DNA of 64,000 nt from Saturnia japonica (GCA_033032175.1 CM065320.1:4898001-4962000), one strand, 5' to 3'; positions 1-12,529 are shown, counted from the first letter of the stretch. Numbers and translations are program-made. Notes: generated from the letters alone by a model not told the origin.

Positions 1-690
1 GCTCTGGTCAGAATAAAACTTAGCATGTAGAAAATAATTCTACTAATAAATCAGTAATTTGTTTTTCGAAACAAAACAATAATTTTGTGTATATTTTTGA
101 AATAAATTAACTGGCTTTTTATCGTCCAATACTATAACTAGCCTCAACGGATACTAGATTTAAAACTAATGATGATGAATGTTTCTATGTGCATTCACTA
201 AAATAATATCTTCAGAATTACGAACTATAAACATTACTTACATATTAAAAAAAAGATAAACCCGATCGAGTTTCTCACCGGCTCTTCTCGATGACTGGGA
301 TTTTTTCGATCTAATAATTTAATAAGTAAGTAAATAATTTTAGTTTAACGTGTAATAAATGCCCTTTTACCAAAATTGAATAAATAATTTGTGATTAAAT
401 TCTGAAGCTCAAATAGACATACTTGTGATTGGGATATTATTTATAATAGGTTCAACATGGCGCTGGTAATGTCTTAAGTCGCGGAAGCGTCGACTTTATA
501 TCGAACTATGACACTCGCTAGTGTACTTATTCCGTTTTTGGTCTCGTCTTATTTAACAATTTGCCGATCTATAGGTAGGTGTAGGTACTTACTATACTAA
601 ATCTATGATAACTGTATCCGTAATGTAAATTATTCAAATAAATCATAAAAAATTAAGTATAGGTACTAATATAAGAAGTTTCATGTCTAT
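1..690. other. AT-rich non-coding stretch with a dispersed-repeat fragment
   Basis: I see no reading frame with recognisable protein content. Around 262-305 lies a phrase (CCGATCGAGTTTCT, then CGGCTCTTCTCGATGACTGGGATTTTTTC) that recurs in diverged form at about 61218-61258. It is probably a relic of a repeat family that is common in Lepidoptera. Confidence 0.4.
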
Positions 691-693
691 ATA

Positions 694-790
694 CTAGCTT
701 TGCACGCGACTTTAGCTGCGTGGTATATTTCGTGGATAAAAAACAGCAAACGCGAGTGAAACCGGGGGTGTAGCTAGGGTAACGATAAAA
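694..790 (-). mobile_element. Possible Helitron 3' end, reverse orientation
   Basis: CTAG at 694-697, preceded by A, is followed by TTTGCACGCGACTTTAGCTGCGTGG. This is the reverse complement of the usual Helitron tail (GC-rich hairpin, then CACAGCTAG|T). A second similar phrase (AAACCGGGGGTGTAGCTAG) lies near 759-777. No 5' end was identified, so this is a fragment at best. Confidence 0.4.
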
Positions 791-2170
791 TAATTAGGAT
801 TAATTTGGTATACTTTCACTATGTTTCACTAAATATTACATTTGACCACTTTTTATTTAAATTAATCTTAATAAAGCACTTTTTACGTCTTTCGTCAATC
901 GCTAAAATCTACTAGAAAATTACTTTAAAAAAATGAAGTAATAATTAATTCCAGAACTCATCAAGTAAATACTCATAAATCAAAAAATGTTGTAAAACAG
1001 TTCCCTTCTTTAAAAATATTAATTCCATTCATTTGGAAACTTTTTATTTCAATAGATAGCATACACTAAAGGCGCGTACCTTATGAAATAAATGTTCTCT
1101 CTCTGAAATCTTTACAAATGTGTTACTTATTTGAGATCATTTAAATGTACGTGTAGAGAGAACTTCAAAGCGAAACGGGATAAAAGAAAATATTAACGGA
1201 TAAAACATGGAAAACATACAAATATAACAACACGTCAGTCTTTGTGGAGCGGTTACAGATTTATAAACAAGACGTACGAACAATCGAGTAATATCGTTCA
1301 TACGGCCACCAAAAATAAAATACTCAATTTACTGAAGGGACGGTGGTAAATACGTCGGCTAATGAAATACATATATACAATGTACATGACCAAGATTCTA
1401 ATTTGTTACTAGAATAAAATACACTTCTCATATTATGGCCATACTCGGACATTAACTTCTGATACATATCATTCTGAAAATAAAAAATAAAAATGCATTT
1501 TTTATAAAAATAATACTTTGAAACTTCTGAATTATTGGTCTGATGAGTTTAACTCTGAATCTGCTAGTTATGTGTACAGAAAATTATCTTTTGCTTGTAG
1601 GTTGACTTTATAACAGTTTTATTTCAACACAGAGCGAACTTTGAGCGAATGTTAATATACGACATTATTCAAATTCATAAATTGCAATAGTATAATAAAT
1701 GCTAACTGTTGTAGTGAATCCTATCCACTTATCGTACATTTTAGCAATTATATGATTTTATAATCTAACAACTTAAACACGTTAATCTAAGAAGCTTGTT
1801 ACAAAGTTGCGTAAATGAAAGTCATATCATGGTGGGTGCAATATTTCTGTCTTATTCATGTGGGTTAAGCTTGACTGACATAATTTACTGACACATGTAT
1901 TTACATGTACTAATTTTATAAATCTAAATTTTATATACAAAATGTAATAAATAATAATATATTACCAGTTTGTTATAATATATTTGTACTTTTTATAACT
2001 ACAAATACTAGTTATCCTCATATTACTAATAAGCACGTGAAATATGAAAATACGTCTATCTATTAGCGAAGGTAAACCTGATTGTTGACGTGGCGATAAA
2101 GGCCGTAGCGATGCTTCGCCACGCTATATGATGGAATATATGAACAGAAGCATATTTTCAGCACACCTTT
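791..2170. other. Non-coding stretch, nothing recognised
   Basis: AT-rich sequence without convincing coding potential. The one structure seen is a perfect 8-bp inverted repeat, CGTGGCGA at 2089-2096 with TCGCCACG at 2116-2123, separated by a 19-nt loop. I cannot assign a role to it. Confidence 0.3.
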
Positions 2171-2177
2171 AAAACTC

Positions 2178-2252
2178 ACCTGGTAGCCTAGTGTAAGCGT
2201 GGCTACAATTTTCCAAAGTCCTAGGTACGAATCCTAACTTTGAAACCAATTT
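2178..2252 (+). repeat. tRNA-derived SINE head (fragment)
   Basis: Carries an A-box-like stretch (TGGTAGCCTAGTGTAAGCG) and, about 35 bp later, a B-box-like GGTACGAATCC, the internal promoter layout of RNA polymerase III SINEs. It does not fold into a full tRNA cloverleaf, so I call it a SINE head. The rest of the element is not recognisable. Confidence 0.45.
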
Positions 2253-2259
2253 GGTTTTT

Positions 2260-3230
2260 TTTAATGTGCTATGAATTATGAAGTTATGAATATACAATTA
2301 TGAAAATAATTGAGCTGTCGCGATTTCAATGAATTTTAAAATTTTGTATTTAATAAAAATGAATATTTATGGAACAATTTATTTATTATTTTATGGGACA
2401 AATTTGTAATGCTTAATCTTTTCATTATGCCATATCTAATTCGTGTCGTAATCTGTTCTTTTATGCATATAACTTATACAAAATAATTTTGATGTTTCAC
2501 ATCTGCCAGGCGCGGGCGTCCCGTGACGAATTTTATTTTTCTTCATTTTCAGTTCATACTGATGATATTAGGAAATATAAAAAGCACACATTTACTGAAA
2601 TATATGATACTCTCTATACCCCTTATTGACCTGTGCCTATTACTTTATTAAAAAGTGCCGATTAAGACGCGCGTCTAAAATTTTGTCATAATAGGATTTA
2701 CAATTCTATCCCGTTTTGTCAAACAAAACTTATAATTAAACAAAAAACGAATAAGTAAAAAATAATCCGCAATTTAATGTAACATAATGTTACTCTACCT
2801 GAATGATATGAGAAAATCAACATGTTATTATTGCGATTAGACGCGCAAACACATGGCGGCAATAATTTATACTTAAGCCATATTACAATTACGCATGTTG
2901 AAAATGTAAAATTGTTTACAGCTACACGTGTAAGAAAACATTTTCCATTCCATAAACATTGAGGTAAAGGTGTTCGTTGACACATATAATCTTACACAGA
3001 CGCAAGTATGAGATTACACATGTCATCCAATACCTTTTCGCTGTACTTTTACAAAACAGTACTGAATTTTCCATGTATAGGCGTAAAAAGATTGATGTTT
3101 CTTTGAGGTTACAATAAATATTACTATAAGTACCATATTTAAATTTTATTACAAACTATTATACCAATAGGCTATATATATATGTCTTAATATTAAATAG
3201 TAAAATAAATCAACAAACTTCATGATGATT
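2260..3230. other. Non-coding stretch, nothing recognised
   Basis: AT-rich. The 88-codon open frame on the minus strand here has no domain features and looks like chance. Confidence 0.3.
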
Positions 3231-3234
3231 GTCT

Positions 3235-3690
3235 ATCAAAACCTGAGCTTATCCTTAAAGAGTTCTTATAGCAGCATGGCCTTGGCCGTCACTTTTGACG
3301 GAAATATCCCTGATGGTAAGCACAGTACATACCAAAAACCATGGCGATTACTAAATATCGGCAATTCATTGTCGGTCATCGCTATCATACTGGTGAAACA
3401 GCTGGGTATACATTGGCAAATCCCAAATTACAACAAAACCAACAAATAGTCACCGTAATGAGTTACTAGTTATAGTTTACTCACTGGTGCTCGTAAACCA
3501 ATCGAGTACAGATCCACTATCTACCACCCGTTTGATTACTGGCCATGCACGGGCTGATCCCGGAACGCGACACCCCTAAGCATGTCACTATGGTGGGTAT
3601 TACACCAGACCTGGTATATGATGGTCGTAACAAGTTCGGTGAAGCTGTAAAAGCCGCAGTGGCTTCAGGGCCCCTAAGGCTAAAAGTATA
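3235..3690. repeat. Two dispersed-repeat fragments
   Basis: About 3275-3330 contains a phrase around CCCTGATGGTAAGCACAG that recurs on the opposite strand near 50505-50530. About 3625-3690 (GGTGAAGCTGTAAAAGCC, then GGGCCCCTAAGGCTAAAAGTA) recurs near 31605-31665. The second pair probably derives from untranslated LINE sequence, since the 31.6 kb copy lies just downstream of a Jockey relic. Confidence 0.4.
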
Positions 3691-3793
3691 ATCAGTTCTA
3701 AAAAAAATGATGGTCGTATTATATACATTTTTATATGTATACAAAATTGACATGCAAATTATAAAAAATGTACGTCATGAGGCATATTATATA

Positions 3794-4623
3794 CTAGCAG
3801 TGTGCCCGCAGCTCCGCACGCGTTTATAGTTACGCAGTAGTTATTTACATCCCGTAACTTTATTTTTACCCATATTGTTGACAATTCATATGCCGTATCA
3901 ATTGAGGAATGGCGTGGCGTGTATTTCCCGTGTACAATTTTCATCAAATAATTATTTTTATTTCTTTCTTACCAAAAGCATCAATATGAATATCCCTAAT
4001 TTGAGACATGACTGGTTCTTCATACAAACATTCACCCAAGTTTTATTTTCACCATATGTGGAATAACACAATAAAATAATTCACTTTTAGCTAAATTGTA
4101 TAATCCAGATATTTTACATTAGGTATATTGCTTAGAATATATAAACTCCCGCAAGCCGCGGTTTGACAGCGTCATAAAATAAAACAGTAATTATGCCGTA
4201 CTGCGTAGTTAAACAGTTTAAAAACACTTCAGCTAATCTTAAAAATAATACTGAACTATCATTTAATAGGTAATTATTAGAAATACAATACATTTCTTAT
4301 TAAGTATAACAATGGCAATAAACCACAAACATAAACCACAAACCAGATTGACAATCAACAAACTGGTTGGTATGGCAGCCGATGTCATTTCACCATTATC
4401 GCGCATGCGCATTTGGTGTTCGCATATTTTGTTTATAGAAACTTTCATCCCCTATTTTCTACCCTAAAAGTTTTAAAAAGCTACAAAAAGTAACCTATGT
4501 CCTTTGCCAAGGTCCAATCGATCTCTATACCAAAATTCATCAAAGTTACTTGAGTGGTCTAGGCGTGAAAAAAGTAACAGACAGACCGAGTTACTTTCGC
4601 ATTTATAATATTATAAGTATGGA
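3794..4623 (-). mobile_element. Non-autonomous Helitron, both ends present
   Basis: Read on the minus strand the element begins TCCATACTTATAATATTATA at 4623 and ends in CTAG (plus-strand 3797-3794), after a GC-rich tail motif containing GCGTGCGGAGCTGCGGGCAC. It sits between A (3793) and T (4624), as expected for Helitron insertion between A and T without target duplication. The 5' segment resembles a 5' end that is widespread in lepidopteran Helitrons. The ~830-bp interior has no coding sequence, so it depended on a Rep/helicase supplied in trans. A related copy is at 9779-10476. Confidence 0.75.
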
Positions 4624-4624
4624 T

Positions 4625-7020
4625 AACTGGCGAACAAATCATAAGGCCCTTTGTAAAAAATGAAAAATGGATATTCTACCGCTGAATTAAAATTCAACGC
4701 AATAGTTCTTTTTTTATTATCTTATAATATAATACGCGGCCTTATGAAATTACTATGAATATGGTAAAGTTTATAAAAAATAAGCCTGATGTATCAAAGA
4801 GTAAATTTTGACTAAAATGAAGCTACATTACAGGAATGAAGCTACATTACAGAAATGAAGCTACAATTTACCTCTACTATATACATCAGAAATATTCCTG
4901 TAGTACTCTGACTAATTCAGTTATTTATACAAAGATCGCAGTGGTGGGTTTAAGTTTTTCCACGCGAATAGTCAAGTGAAGTGACTGAAGTCAGTGAAAA
5001 GGCTAGAAAATGATTATATGGAAATCTAAAATATCTGAATAATTCCCAAACGAACCTCATACACACACTCTTAAGAAAATATCACGCAGGTGAAGTCACA
5101 GGTGCATCATAGTTACCTATATAGTAGTTGAAAGAAATATTTATATTTGTTTATTTAAAATTTACTAAAAAAGTATGGTGTACAATTATGAAATATGATT
5201 AAATAACTAAAATTTAATGAAACTTATTTGTGACGAAAACAGAGGAAAATATGGTTCACTTTAATTATGTTATTTATAGTCACGTTATCGATAAAATGAT
5301 ACATATTAAAGTATATTGGTATATCATGCTCCCCTTCATTTAAATCCTTAACGTAATAATTGTTAAGTCTAAAATATAGGCCAACATAATAAAAATCCAC
5401 CACGGAACAAAATTTATGAAGTATCAAGAGTATTTGTTTTTTTTTTTAGATATTTGTATGCCTATATGAGAACAAACTAACAGACAAAAATGATTCTGCT
5501 AGTTATTTTTTATCCTCACAATTATATTTTATTCCATGAACAGACTAGAATGTTTTACGATTATGTTTTATGTAGGTAGGTACATAGCAAATATTCGAAA
5601 AAATCGAAAAAGGAATGCCTCTTATTGAAAACACAATCACGCTGGAAACGACGCCAGTTTTCATGTAATTTATGTTCACTTATTTTGTCCTGGGGAAGTA
5701 ATGAACAAGGAAAATTTCTATTATGATACGAGATAACCGAACAGAAGCTAATTAGGCTAGAAAAACAAAAGTTTTTGCTCGCTATACATATTGTAGTTTT
5801 AGCTAAAGAAGGAACAAGGCCGTAACTAGGGAAATTTATGAGAGTCAAAATCCATTGTTTGGGTTAAATACGATAAAACGATTTCCATTATGTTGTTAAA
5901 TTAACAATTTGGTTTTTATGTGAAGAAATAATCATTGTTATTCGTGTAAATGGAGCAGTTATTATTATGAAAAATATGAAACAGTAATTATATAGGGGTT
6001 TTCAGCAAACAGTATGGCAATTTTATCCACGTTTTTGCGCATCAAACTCATATGGGGCCAAAAATGTTAATTGTATTATAACTCAGTATCTTCGCTAAAG
6101 CCTTTTTTGTTATTTTTGAAATCTACATATAGAATGGGTATAAAAATGTATTATGTGTGACAATCATACTCCAGCATAACTCTGAGACAGCTCAGAGTCA
6201 GTTCCAAGTTCCTGACACTCAGCACCAGACAGTACAACCACCACTGGTGAGAAATGCGATTTATTGAATTCTAACTCTCTGATACCTACCACTCTCAAGT
6301 TGAAAATTTGTCACCAAGCACATTTAGGTAAGTATTTTCCGGCAGTTATACTTAAGAATCTGACACTCTAGGCCTAATATGTTAACAAACATCTTCGGCC
6401 ACATCGTCACATAAGATCAGGTGAAATCGTGTAACAAAGTAAGATTAAAAGAATATTTAATTTAAAAGTTATATTTTATGTAAACAACTTAATTAACTTG
6501 ACAATATAACTTGACAATACAGTTAAGATAACTCCAAGAAAATCCCTAAAAGAAATAGTATATTGTAGCAGTTTTATAACAAATAATCAAGCTCTTTTCT
6601 TAATGTTATTAGTAATTATTTAATTAGTAACTTAGTTGTTAAACTCCGCAAAATAAGATAGACAGATACCTCTACATGTTTGCTAAGTGTTATTGTAACA
6701 ACTTAGCTTACCCGTCAACGGTCCACTTGGATTACAAATATCAAAATCAAAGTAGTATGCATCTTTTAATTAATATTATGTAAAAGAACTAGACACGATA
6801 TGTAGCGTAGTATAATAATGTTATTAGTACTACGTTATAAAGATCATAGAATAAAAATAATGTATGTTATTTTTATTTCGCTTGGATCTAAATAATTTTT
6901 GAGAATTGAAACATTCCCCGCTCACTTTTTCGCCTTATGTACTACAACTTTGATTAAAAATGGTTGTTCTAGAACCCCAACACAATATAATTAATTGACC
7001 ATCGTAGAAAGAAATATATA
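4625..7020. other. Non-coding stretch with minor repeats
   Basis: A 19-bp unit (AATGAAGCTACATTACAG) is repeated almost three times in tandem at about 4816-4865. A perfect 8-bp inverted repeat (ACTCTGAG / CTCAGAGT, 4-nt loop) lies at 6179-6198. The stretch 6285-6430 (CTACCACTCTCAAGTTGAAAA, then CTTCGGCCACATCGTCAC) shares phrases with 16985-17075 and probably belongs to one dispersed family. No gene is supported. Confidence 0.4.
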
Positions 7021-7021
7021 T

Positions 7022-7436
7022 TCTATACATATTATAAAACGCAACGTTTCCCTGTCTGTCTGCCCGTTTAAGTTCTTTTCCCGCAAAAACCACTTATCCG
7101 ATTTACATGATTGTTTTTATATTTCGTAGCAAAGTTATCTGGTCAGATTATAGGATACATGTGAAATAAGCAATGACGATAATGGTGAATCAATTCGGAA
7201 AGCAGACGCTTTTGGAACGCTTATATGGCTTACGCTGAGTAAATCGTACGAGATATATCAAAGTAATGTACTACATAACTGTAGTTATTAAAGAGTCCTA
7301 AAAAAGTCAACCTTAACACATGTCTATCTTCTAAAATCATACAATCAGCATGTTAAAAGTAACCGACGCCATACATGCGTGCACTCGACCAACAGCATTT
7401 CGTAAACCACGTGAGCGGAGCCCCGGCCACAACTAA
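7022..7436 (+). mobile_element. Non-autonomous Helitron
   Basis: Begins TCTATACATATTATAAAACG and ends CACAACTAA|T, fitting the CTRR 3' terminus, after a tail motif CACGTGAGCGGAGCCCCGG. Internal phrases (GGTGAATCAATTCG, GGCTTACGCTGAGTAA, GTCTATCTTCTAA) are shared in the same order with the Helitron at 51375-51888, so both belong to one family. The base before the 5' TC is T rather than A, so the left boundary is slightly uncertain. Confidence 0.65.
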
Positions 7437-8000
7437 TCTTTTAATCAATTTATCTTTGTAATAAAATTATAACATGGTGAAAATTAGATGATTAAAAAAA
7501 TTACAAACTCGAATATTATTATTTTTTTAAGTTTATATATTAACTATACGGTTTATTATGTTTTACTTTGATCATCGAATTTAAAATCGAACGTAACGAA
7601 AATCATACTTAGGGCTTAAGCCGGCCATACATACTACGGTCTGCCGGGGAAATCTACCTGTGCAGGTGTGCCTGTCTTTTAGATGCCTACCTGTATGGCG
7701 ATGTAAAAACGATTTAAACAATTGGGTGAAACTCAAGTGTACATACCTAATGAATTTTAAAAGTAGTAGTAGTAGATACCATATTTATTTTACAAAAGCG
7801 GACAGTTCGTCCAATTTACAACCTGAGACCTCGCGAATCACTAAAGAACAAATTCCAAGAATATAATATCTTAACTTTGCCCTCTCAGTACATCTTTGAT
7901 AACTTAATGTATATTCGTAAAAACTTAGTCAAGTTAGATTATGTCAAAGATTAAAACAATTGACAATGTTAATCTTATCTTATTATATTAAGTGAGCAAT
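7437..8000. other. Non-coding stretch, nothing recognised
   Basis: AT-rich. A short GC-rich phrase (GCCGGCCATACATACTACGG) at about 7620-7640 could be a transposon end, but no partner end was found. Confidence 0.3.
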
Positions 8001-8004
8001 TATT

Positions 8005-8115
8005 GTATATATATATAATTGGTTTCTCGGAAACGGCTGCAACGATTTCGATGAAACTTTGCTTTTAGATAATGTTTTACATTCCAAGTTTACCTAGATA
8101 AGTGTTTTTATTTTT
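8005..8115 (+). repeat. Dispersed repeat, family copy 1 (Helitron 5'-like)
   Basis: The stretch from TATATATATAATTGGTTTCT through TTTACCTAGATAAGTG is shared with 21024-21140 in the same orientation, and with 26228-26348 and 50600-50705 in the reverse. The phrase about an AACGATTTCGATGAAA segment is typical of the sequence just inside many lepidopteran Helitron 5' ends, so these may be Helitron 5' parts. Confidence 0.5.
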
Positions 8116-8119
8116 TGAT

Positions 8120-9770
8120 TATAAGACACGGAGCACAGCTCAATTATCCAGATATTATACTTACTTAATACGTGATTTTAGTGAGTGTATGACGCGTACA
8201 TTTATAAAACGTCATTAATTGGAATACACAACTTCAATACCGCTGAAACCTGAGAACAGGCTTTACAACAACACCTCAAAGAGTTTCGAGAGACAATGTT
8301 ATGACATGAATAACTGATGGGCGGCGGGCGGCCTTTCTCTTCATCATTTGATTAACATTCAAGGAACCTCGCTACTTCAACCTTGCTAACAATATCTGAG
8401 AAAAATAAAAGCTACGCACGTACGGTGTTTGTTAAAACTCGCTAACCAACAGCAACCGAGTTTTTCGTATCAAATAATTTTAGCTGAAATAATAACACTG
8501 AATACAGTAGTAATTTATGTTTTTATCAATAAATTTAGTTCACTACATGGAAATGAAACGAATAATTTTTAACAGACCTGTAAATAATGGAATTAAATCT
8601 AAATTATTAAATGTGTACAGGTGAGGCAGCTACGTAAACATGGAGCATATCAAGTTGCCAGACACAAAGATGTCTTACTTTCTCGTGGAAAATAGGAGAG
8701 AATAAACGAGATACTCCTATGTTTGCAGGTGAAATATAAAGGTTATTTTTCAACTGCATACTTTTGTTAATATTCAACGATATAAAAATAAATACGATAT
8801 TAACTTTTAATAGATCATAAAAATTGAAATCTAGCACACATTAATTAGATTGTGCCAAAATTTCTAGTATTTTTATTTTCTCTCGGTACCAAATGAAAAT
8901 TACCATGATCTTATCTTAAACCTAGTACCAAACTAAGCTCTATAACTAATCAGACAGTTTGCTCTCGGTTAAATATTTCCTAGACCAATCCATAACATGG
9001 AAAAAATCCGATACTTTTTATTTCATAACTCAACAAATATAATTGATAAAACAAAGATTGGGTGGTTTTGTAAGGGATTAAATTCTATAGAACATGTTTC
9101 CTGAGAAGGAATCATTTAAATCAGTTTCTTTTTACTACAATTTTTGAAAGTTCATTAAACTCCTATTAGAGTTTATTACTGGAAAAAACTGTGAAAATCC
9201 GATCAATATTTTCGGAAATAATATACCCTACACTTAAATTCACAAACTTTACCTCTACAAAATATTAGTATAGATATAATATTTATCCCATAAGTTAATG
9301 ATTGGCTTGCGCTTTCATCTACGATTTATCCATTATTTAGGTTATTCAATGTTTTCCAAAGTTCATCGTCACCTATTAAGGACGGACTATGAAAGCAATT
9401 TAGGCTTATTCGATTTCAGTAAAAACGAAGCATTTGTAAACAGTATATCTATATTACCAGTTTTATATAGTCTTGACAAATACCATTAACTTATTTGACA
9501 GAAGAGAAGTATTTGTTTAGGAAACGTGACGGTGGAGTATCCGAATTCAAAGAACTGAGAAAATATTTAAAAAATATTATGTACTTACTTATTATCTTTT
9601 CTTCAATATTTATAAAGTAATCCGTGATATTTTTTTACGATAAAAAATAAAAATTACAAAATATTACACAAAAGTGAATTACAAGAGCAGCGTTCACCAT
9701 CTTTATAAAAAAGTATAATTTACTTCTTACATGTGTAAAATTTACAGATTTTTTACCTACTTACATATTT
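8120..9770. other. Non-coding stretch, nothing recognised
   Basis: AT-rich sequence. The small open frames here (for example 8607-8837 minus and 9298-9489 plus) have no recognisable motif and unremarkable composition. Confidence 0.3.
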
Positions 9771-9778
9771 ATTACTAA

Positions 9779-10476
9779 CTAGCGGTGTGCTCGCGTCTCC
9801 GCACGCGTTTGTTACACTACTACGTAGTACCCAGTAATTATTTACATCCTGTAATATTATTTTTACTCATATTGTTGACAATTTATATGCCGTATCATTT
9901 GAAGAATGGCATGTATTTCCCGTGTACATATTTCATCAAAATCGATTGAAAATTATTATTCTACTCTACGATTTCTAATGTATTATTAACGATTCTTATA
10001 ACCTCTCAATTATAATATGATGTATGCTTGCCGTCTACAAAATTCGATCACAATTTTGAGAATTGATGAAAATAGGATTTTTTAAATTTCTTTTTTTTAA
10101 GTAATATTGAAATTGTTATAGTCTATCAATTGTGGAATGACCAATACTTCCCGTGTACAAAATTTCATCAAAATCGGTTTAGAATGAACGAAAATAATGT
10201 TTTCATTATAGATTCTTTTTTTACGATTTCCAATAGTATTATTGAAAATTCTTATACTCTTTCAATTGACCAATGACATTAGCATCCCGTGTACAAAATG
10301 TCATAAGCTGTTTTTGTGCTAAATCCGGATATACAAACAGAAATACAGGCAAACAAAAAAAAATCATGTCATATGCGAGATCCAGTGCCTATCGTTCATA
10401 TAGTATATCTATCATATAGTATATCTATCGGGAAAATTTGGGAAAAATATTAAATATACAGATTTATTAATATAGA
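9779..10476 (-). mobile_element. Non-autonomous Helitron, both ends plausible
   Basis: The plus strand shows A|CTAGCGGTGTGCTCGCG at the left, the reversed Helitron 3' tail, and TTAATATAGA|T at the right, the reversed 5' TC end. The left ~150 bp matches the 3' part of the Helitron at 3794-4623 in order (TTACATCC, TTTTTACTCATATTGTTGACAA, CCGTGTACA). The interior repeats degenerate phrases such as CAATTG...CCCGTGTACAAAAT, suggesting internal duplication. A 17-bp direct repeat (ATAGTATATCTATCAT) lies at 10398-10430. The right boundary could instead be 10480. Confidence 0.65.
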
Positions 10477-10488
10477 TAGATATTCAAC

Positions 10489-10791
10489 ATGGAAATCAAA
10501 TTACTAAACACTAATAAGGATAGATCTTCTGTTTTTACGCTTGACACATTTCATAAAGAAAATATAAATGGGTATCTCATTAAAACAGTTGACTCACCAT
10601 TTTGCAACCAGTATGGTAAGATTTACGATATCCATCATTTCTTCATAGAGTGTTCCAGAAATAATAATTATATGATATCTTTAACCAATAAGTATAAAAC
10701 TAATGTCTGGGATATGGGGGTATATCACAGCATTCTGGCAGAACCGACATCGTTTAGAATGTTGTGTAGTTCTTTTAAGTTATCTGTTTAA
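10489..10791 (+). pseudogene. Likely LINE ORF2 C-terminal fragment
   Basis: A 100-codon open frame begins 12 bp after the Helitron end. It contains SPFCNQYGKIYDIHHFFIEC (about residues 36-55), which resembles the cysteine/histidine-rich tail at the end of many non-LTR retrotransposon polymerases (usual form CxxCG...H....C). The second cysteine of the pair is replaced by tyrosine. No reverse transcriptase motifs lie upstream, because the Helitron occupies that side. A host gene is possible but there is no support for one. Confidence 0.4.
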
Positions 10792-10799
10792 TTAATTAA

Positions 10800-11540
10800 A
10801 TCTTCTTCCCGAGAAATTGGTATAGTCTTATTTATATGTTTATTTTAGTTTATAGTTCTCATTGGAATAAGTAGTAGGGGATAACGGTAAAAGCCCCTAA
10901 ATAAAATTAATATTATTTAAAATAAAGTATTAAACAATCGCAATACCTATTTATTTAATTAATGTTAAGGTCAGTCATATCATATGTGAAAATAAAAATA
11001 TATATCATCAGGTCAAAAAATTATGAAATCGCAATTTATAGTTCTAACTAAAAATTTGTTTGTGTTTACTAAATATTCAATAGACCGTTACGGTATATTG
11101 TTTTTTTATTATTATTATTATTTTAAAAATACAGAATATCAGTACAGAAAACGAAATGTTTGAACACACCCTCTGAACTTTGTAACTTTTTTTAGAAATA
11201 ATTTAATAGGATCATCAATCTATGGAGTTATATACAATTTGGGAGGTAGTAGCTGAAGGCACTTATTTCCGAATAGAACACAACTAAAGATGAGAATTTC
11301 TAAGAAATACCTACTTCTCAAGTCTCATAGCAAAATATTCAAAGTTCCCAAATATGTTATAATAGGGTCAGGTATTGACAAGTTATCCGGAAAGATTCCA
11401 AAGTTTATCCATAATAAGGCATCATCAGAAACTTCGATGGAATACCTATCATAGCAGCACACTTAATCGTTCGGGCTATCAAAATAATTAATTAACTGAA
11501 TAGATTCATGAAGCTGTTTGACTTAAATTTTATAGATCTA
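10800..11540. other. Non-coding stretch, nothing recognised
   Basis: AT-rich, with a short TTATTATTATTATT run near 11107-11121. No gene is supported. Confidence 0.3.
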
Positions 11541-11544
11541 ATAA

Positions 11545-12170
11545 CGTTTGTTATGCCGTAGTTATTTTCAACCCGTAATTTTATTTTTACTCACATTATG
11601 GTCAATTCATATAACCCACTAATAGAGGAACGAGTATTATTATGAGTAAGTATTGTCCCATGTACAATTTTCATCAAAATTGGTTCACAATTATCGAAAT
11701 TATTTTATTTTACATATTTCGGAAATTATTATTGTTGAAAACTATTAATTGTGTAATCACGTAACGGGATATCTACGAAATGTTGGCAAAAGCGATTGAA
11801 TATTAATATTATTACAATTTTAAAAATATTTTTTACAATCCTTATAGCTTATCAATTATAGGATGATTTATACATCACGTATAATAAATTTAATCAAAAT
11901 CGGTATAGAATTAATATAATATAAAATTTTTGGAAAATCATTTTTTACTGTTTCTAAAAGTAATATTGAAAATTCCTACACCCTATCAATTGAACAATGA
12001 CATAAGCACCCGTAGGTATACAAAATTTCTGAAGAAATGGTGCAGCCGCTTTTGAGTTAAATCCGGACATATAAACAGATAAACATATAGACAAACAATA
12101 AAAAATTCAATCGCATATTCTTGATCAGTATCTTTCATATACCTAGGACAAAAGTATAGATTCATTAATA
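11545..12170 (-). mobile_element. Helitron relic of the 9779-10476 family
   Basis: The order of phrases matches 9830-10450: a TTTTTACTCACATTATGGTCAA segment, CATGTACAATTTTCATCAAA, then CAATTGAACAATGACATAAG and AAATCCGGACATATAAACAG. The CTAG tail expected on the left is not present, so the 3' end is lost or mutated. It has no coding content. Confidence 0.5.
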
Positions 12171-12284
12171 TTAATACCACGTCTGTAGGTGAGCATTTTT
12201 TTTTATACTTTATTCTCATACCTTTTTAGGGTTGTAGCATCGGCGTTTACAGAGTTTTTAGACAGGATAGGCAAACAATTTTAG

Positions 12285-12525
12285 AAGTTATTAAGGGGGT
12301 TTTGGCGGGATCTTGAAGTGACATGTTGTGGTTTTTATTTTTCATTCATTTACTTAGGTTTTGACCCTATATTATGTAATATTGGTGGCGTTTTGCCTGA
12401 TATAGTTTGGTTTTTGTGCATAAGTGAGGTGGATTATTAATATAAGCTGAAAGCATTCATTCAGAGATCCCATATAAACTTCCTAGAAAGTTCTAACAAG
12501 GGAGCCACCATCTTGTTAGGATACT
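12285..12525 (+). repeat. Dispersed repeat, partner of 63590-63815
   Basis: Phrases in order (GGGATCTTGAAGTGACATG, TTGTGGTTTTTATTT, GACCCTATATTATGTAATAT, TGATATAGTTTGGT, CACCATCTTGTTA) recur on the opposite strand at 63590-63815 with moderate divergence. It is about 240 bp with no coding content. It looks like a MITE-like or short transposon family. I could not define terminal inverted repeats. Confidence 0.6.
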
Positions 12526-12529
12526 GAAT

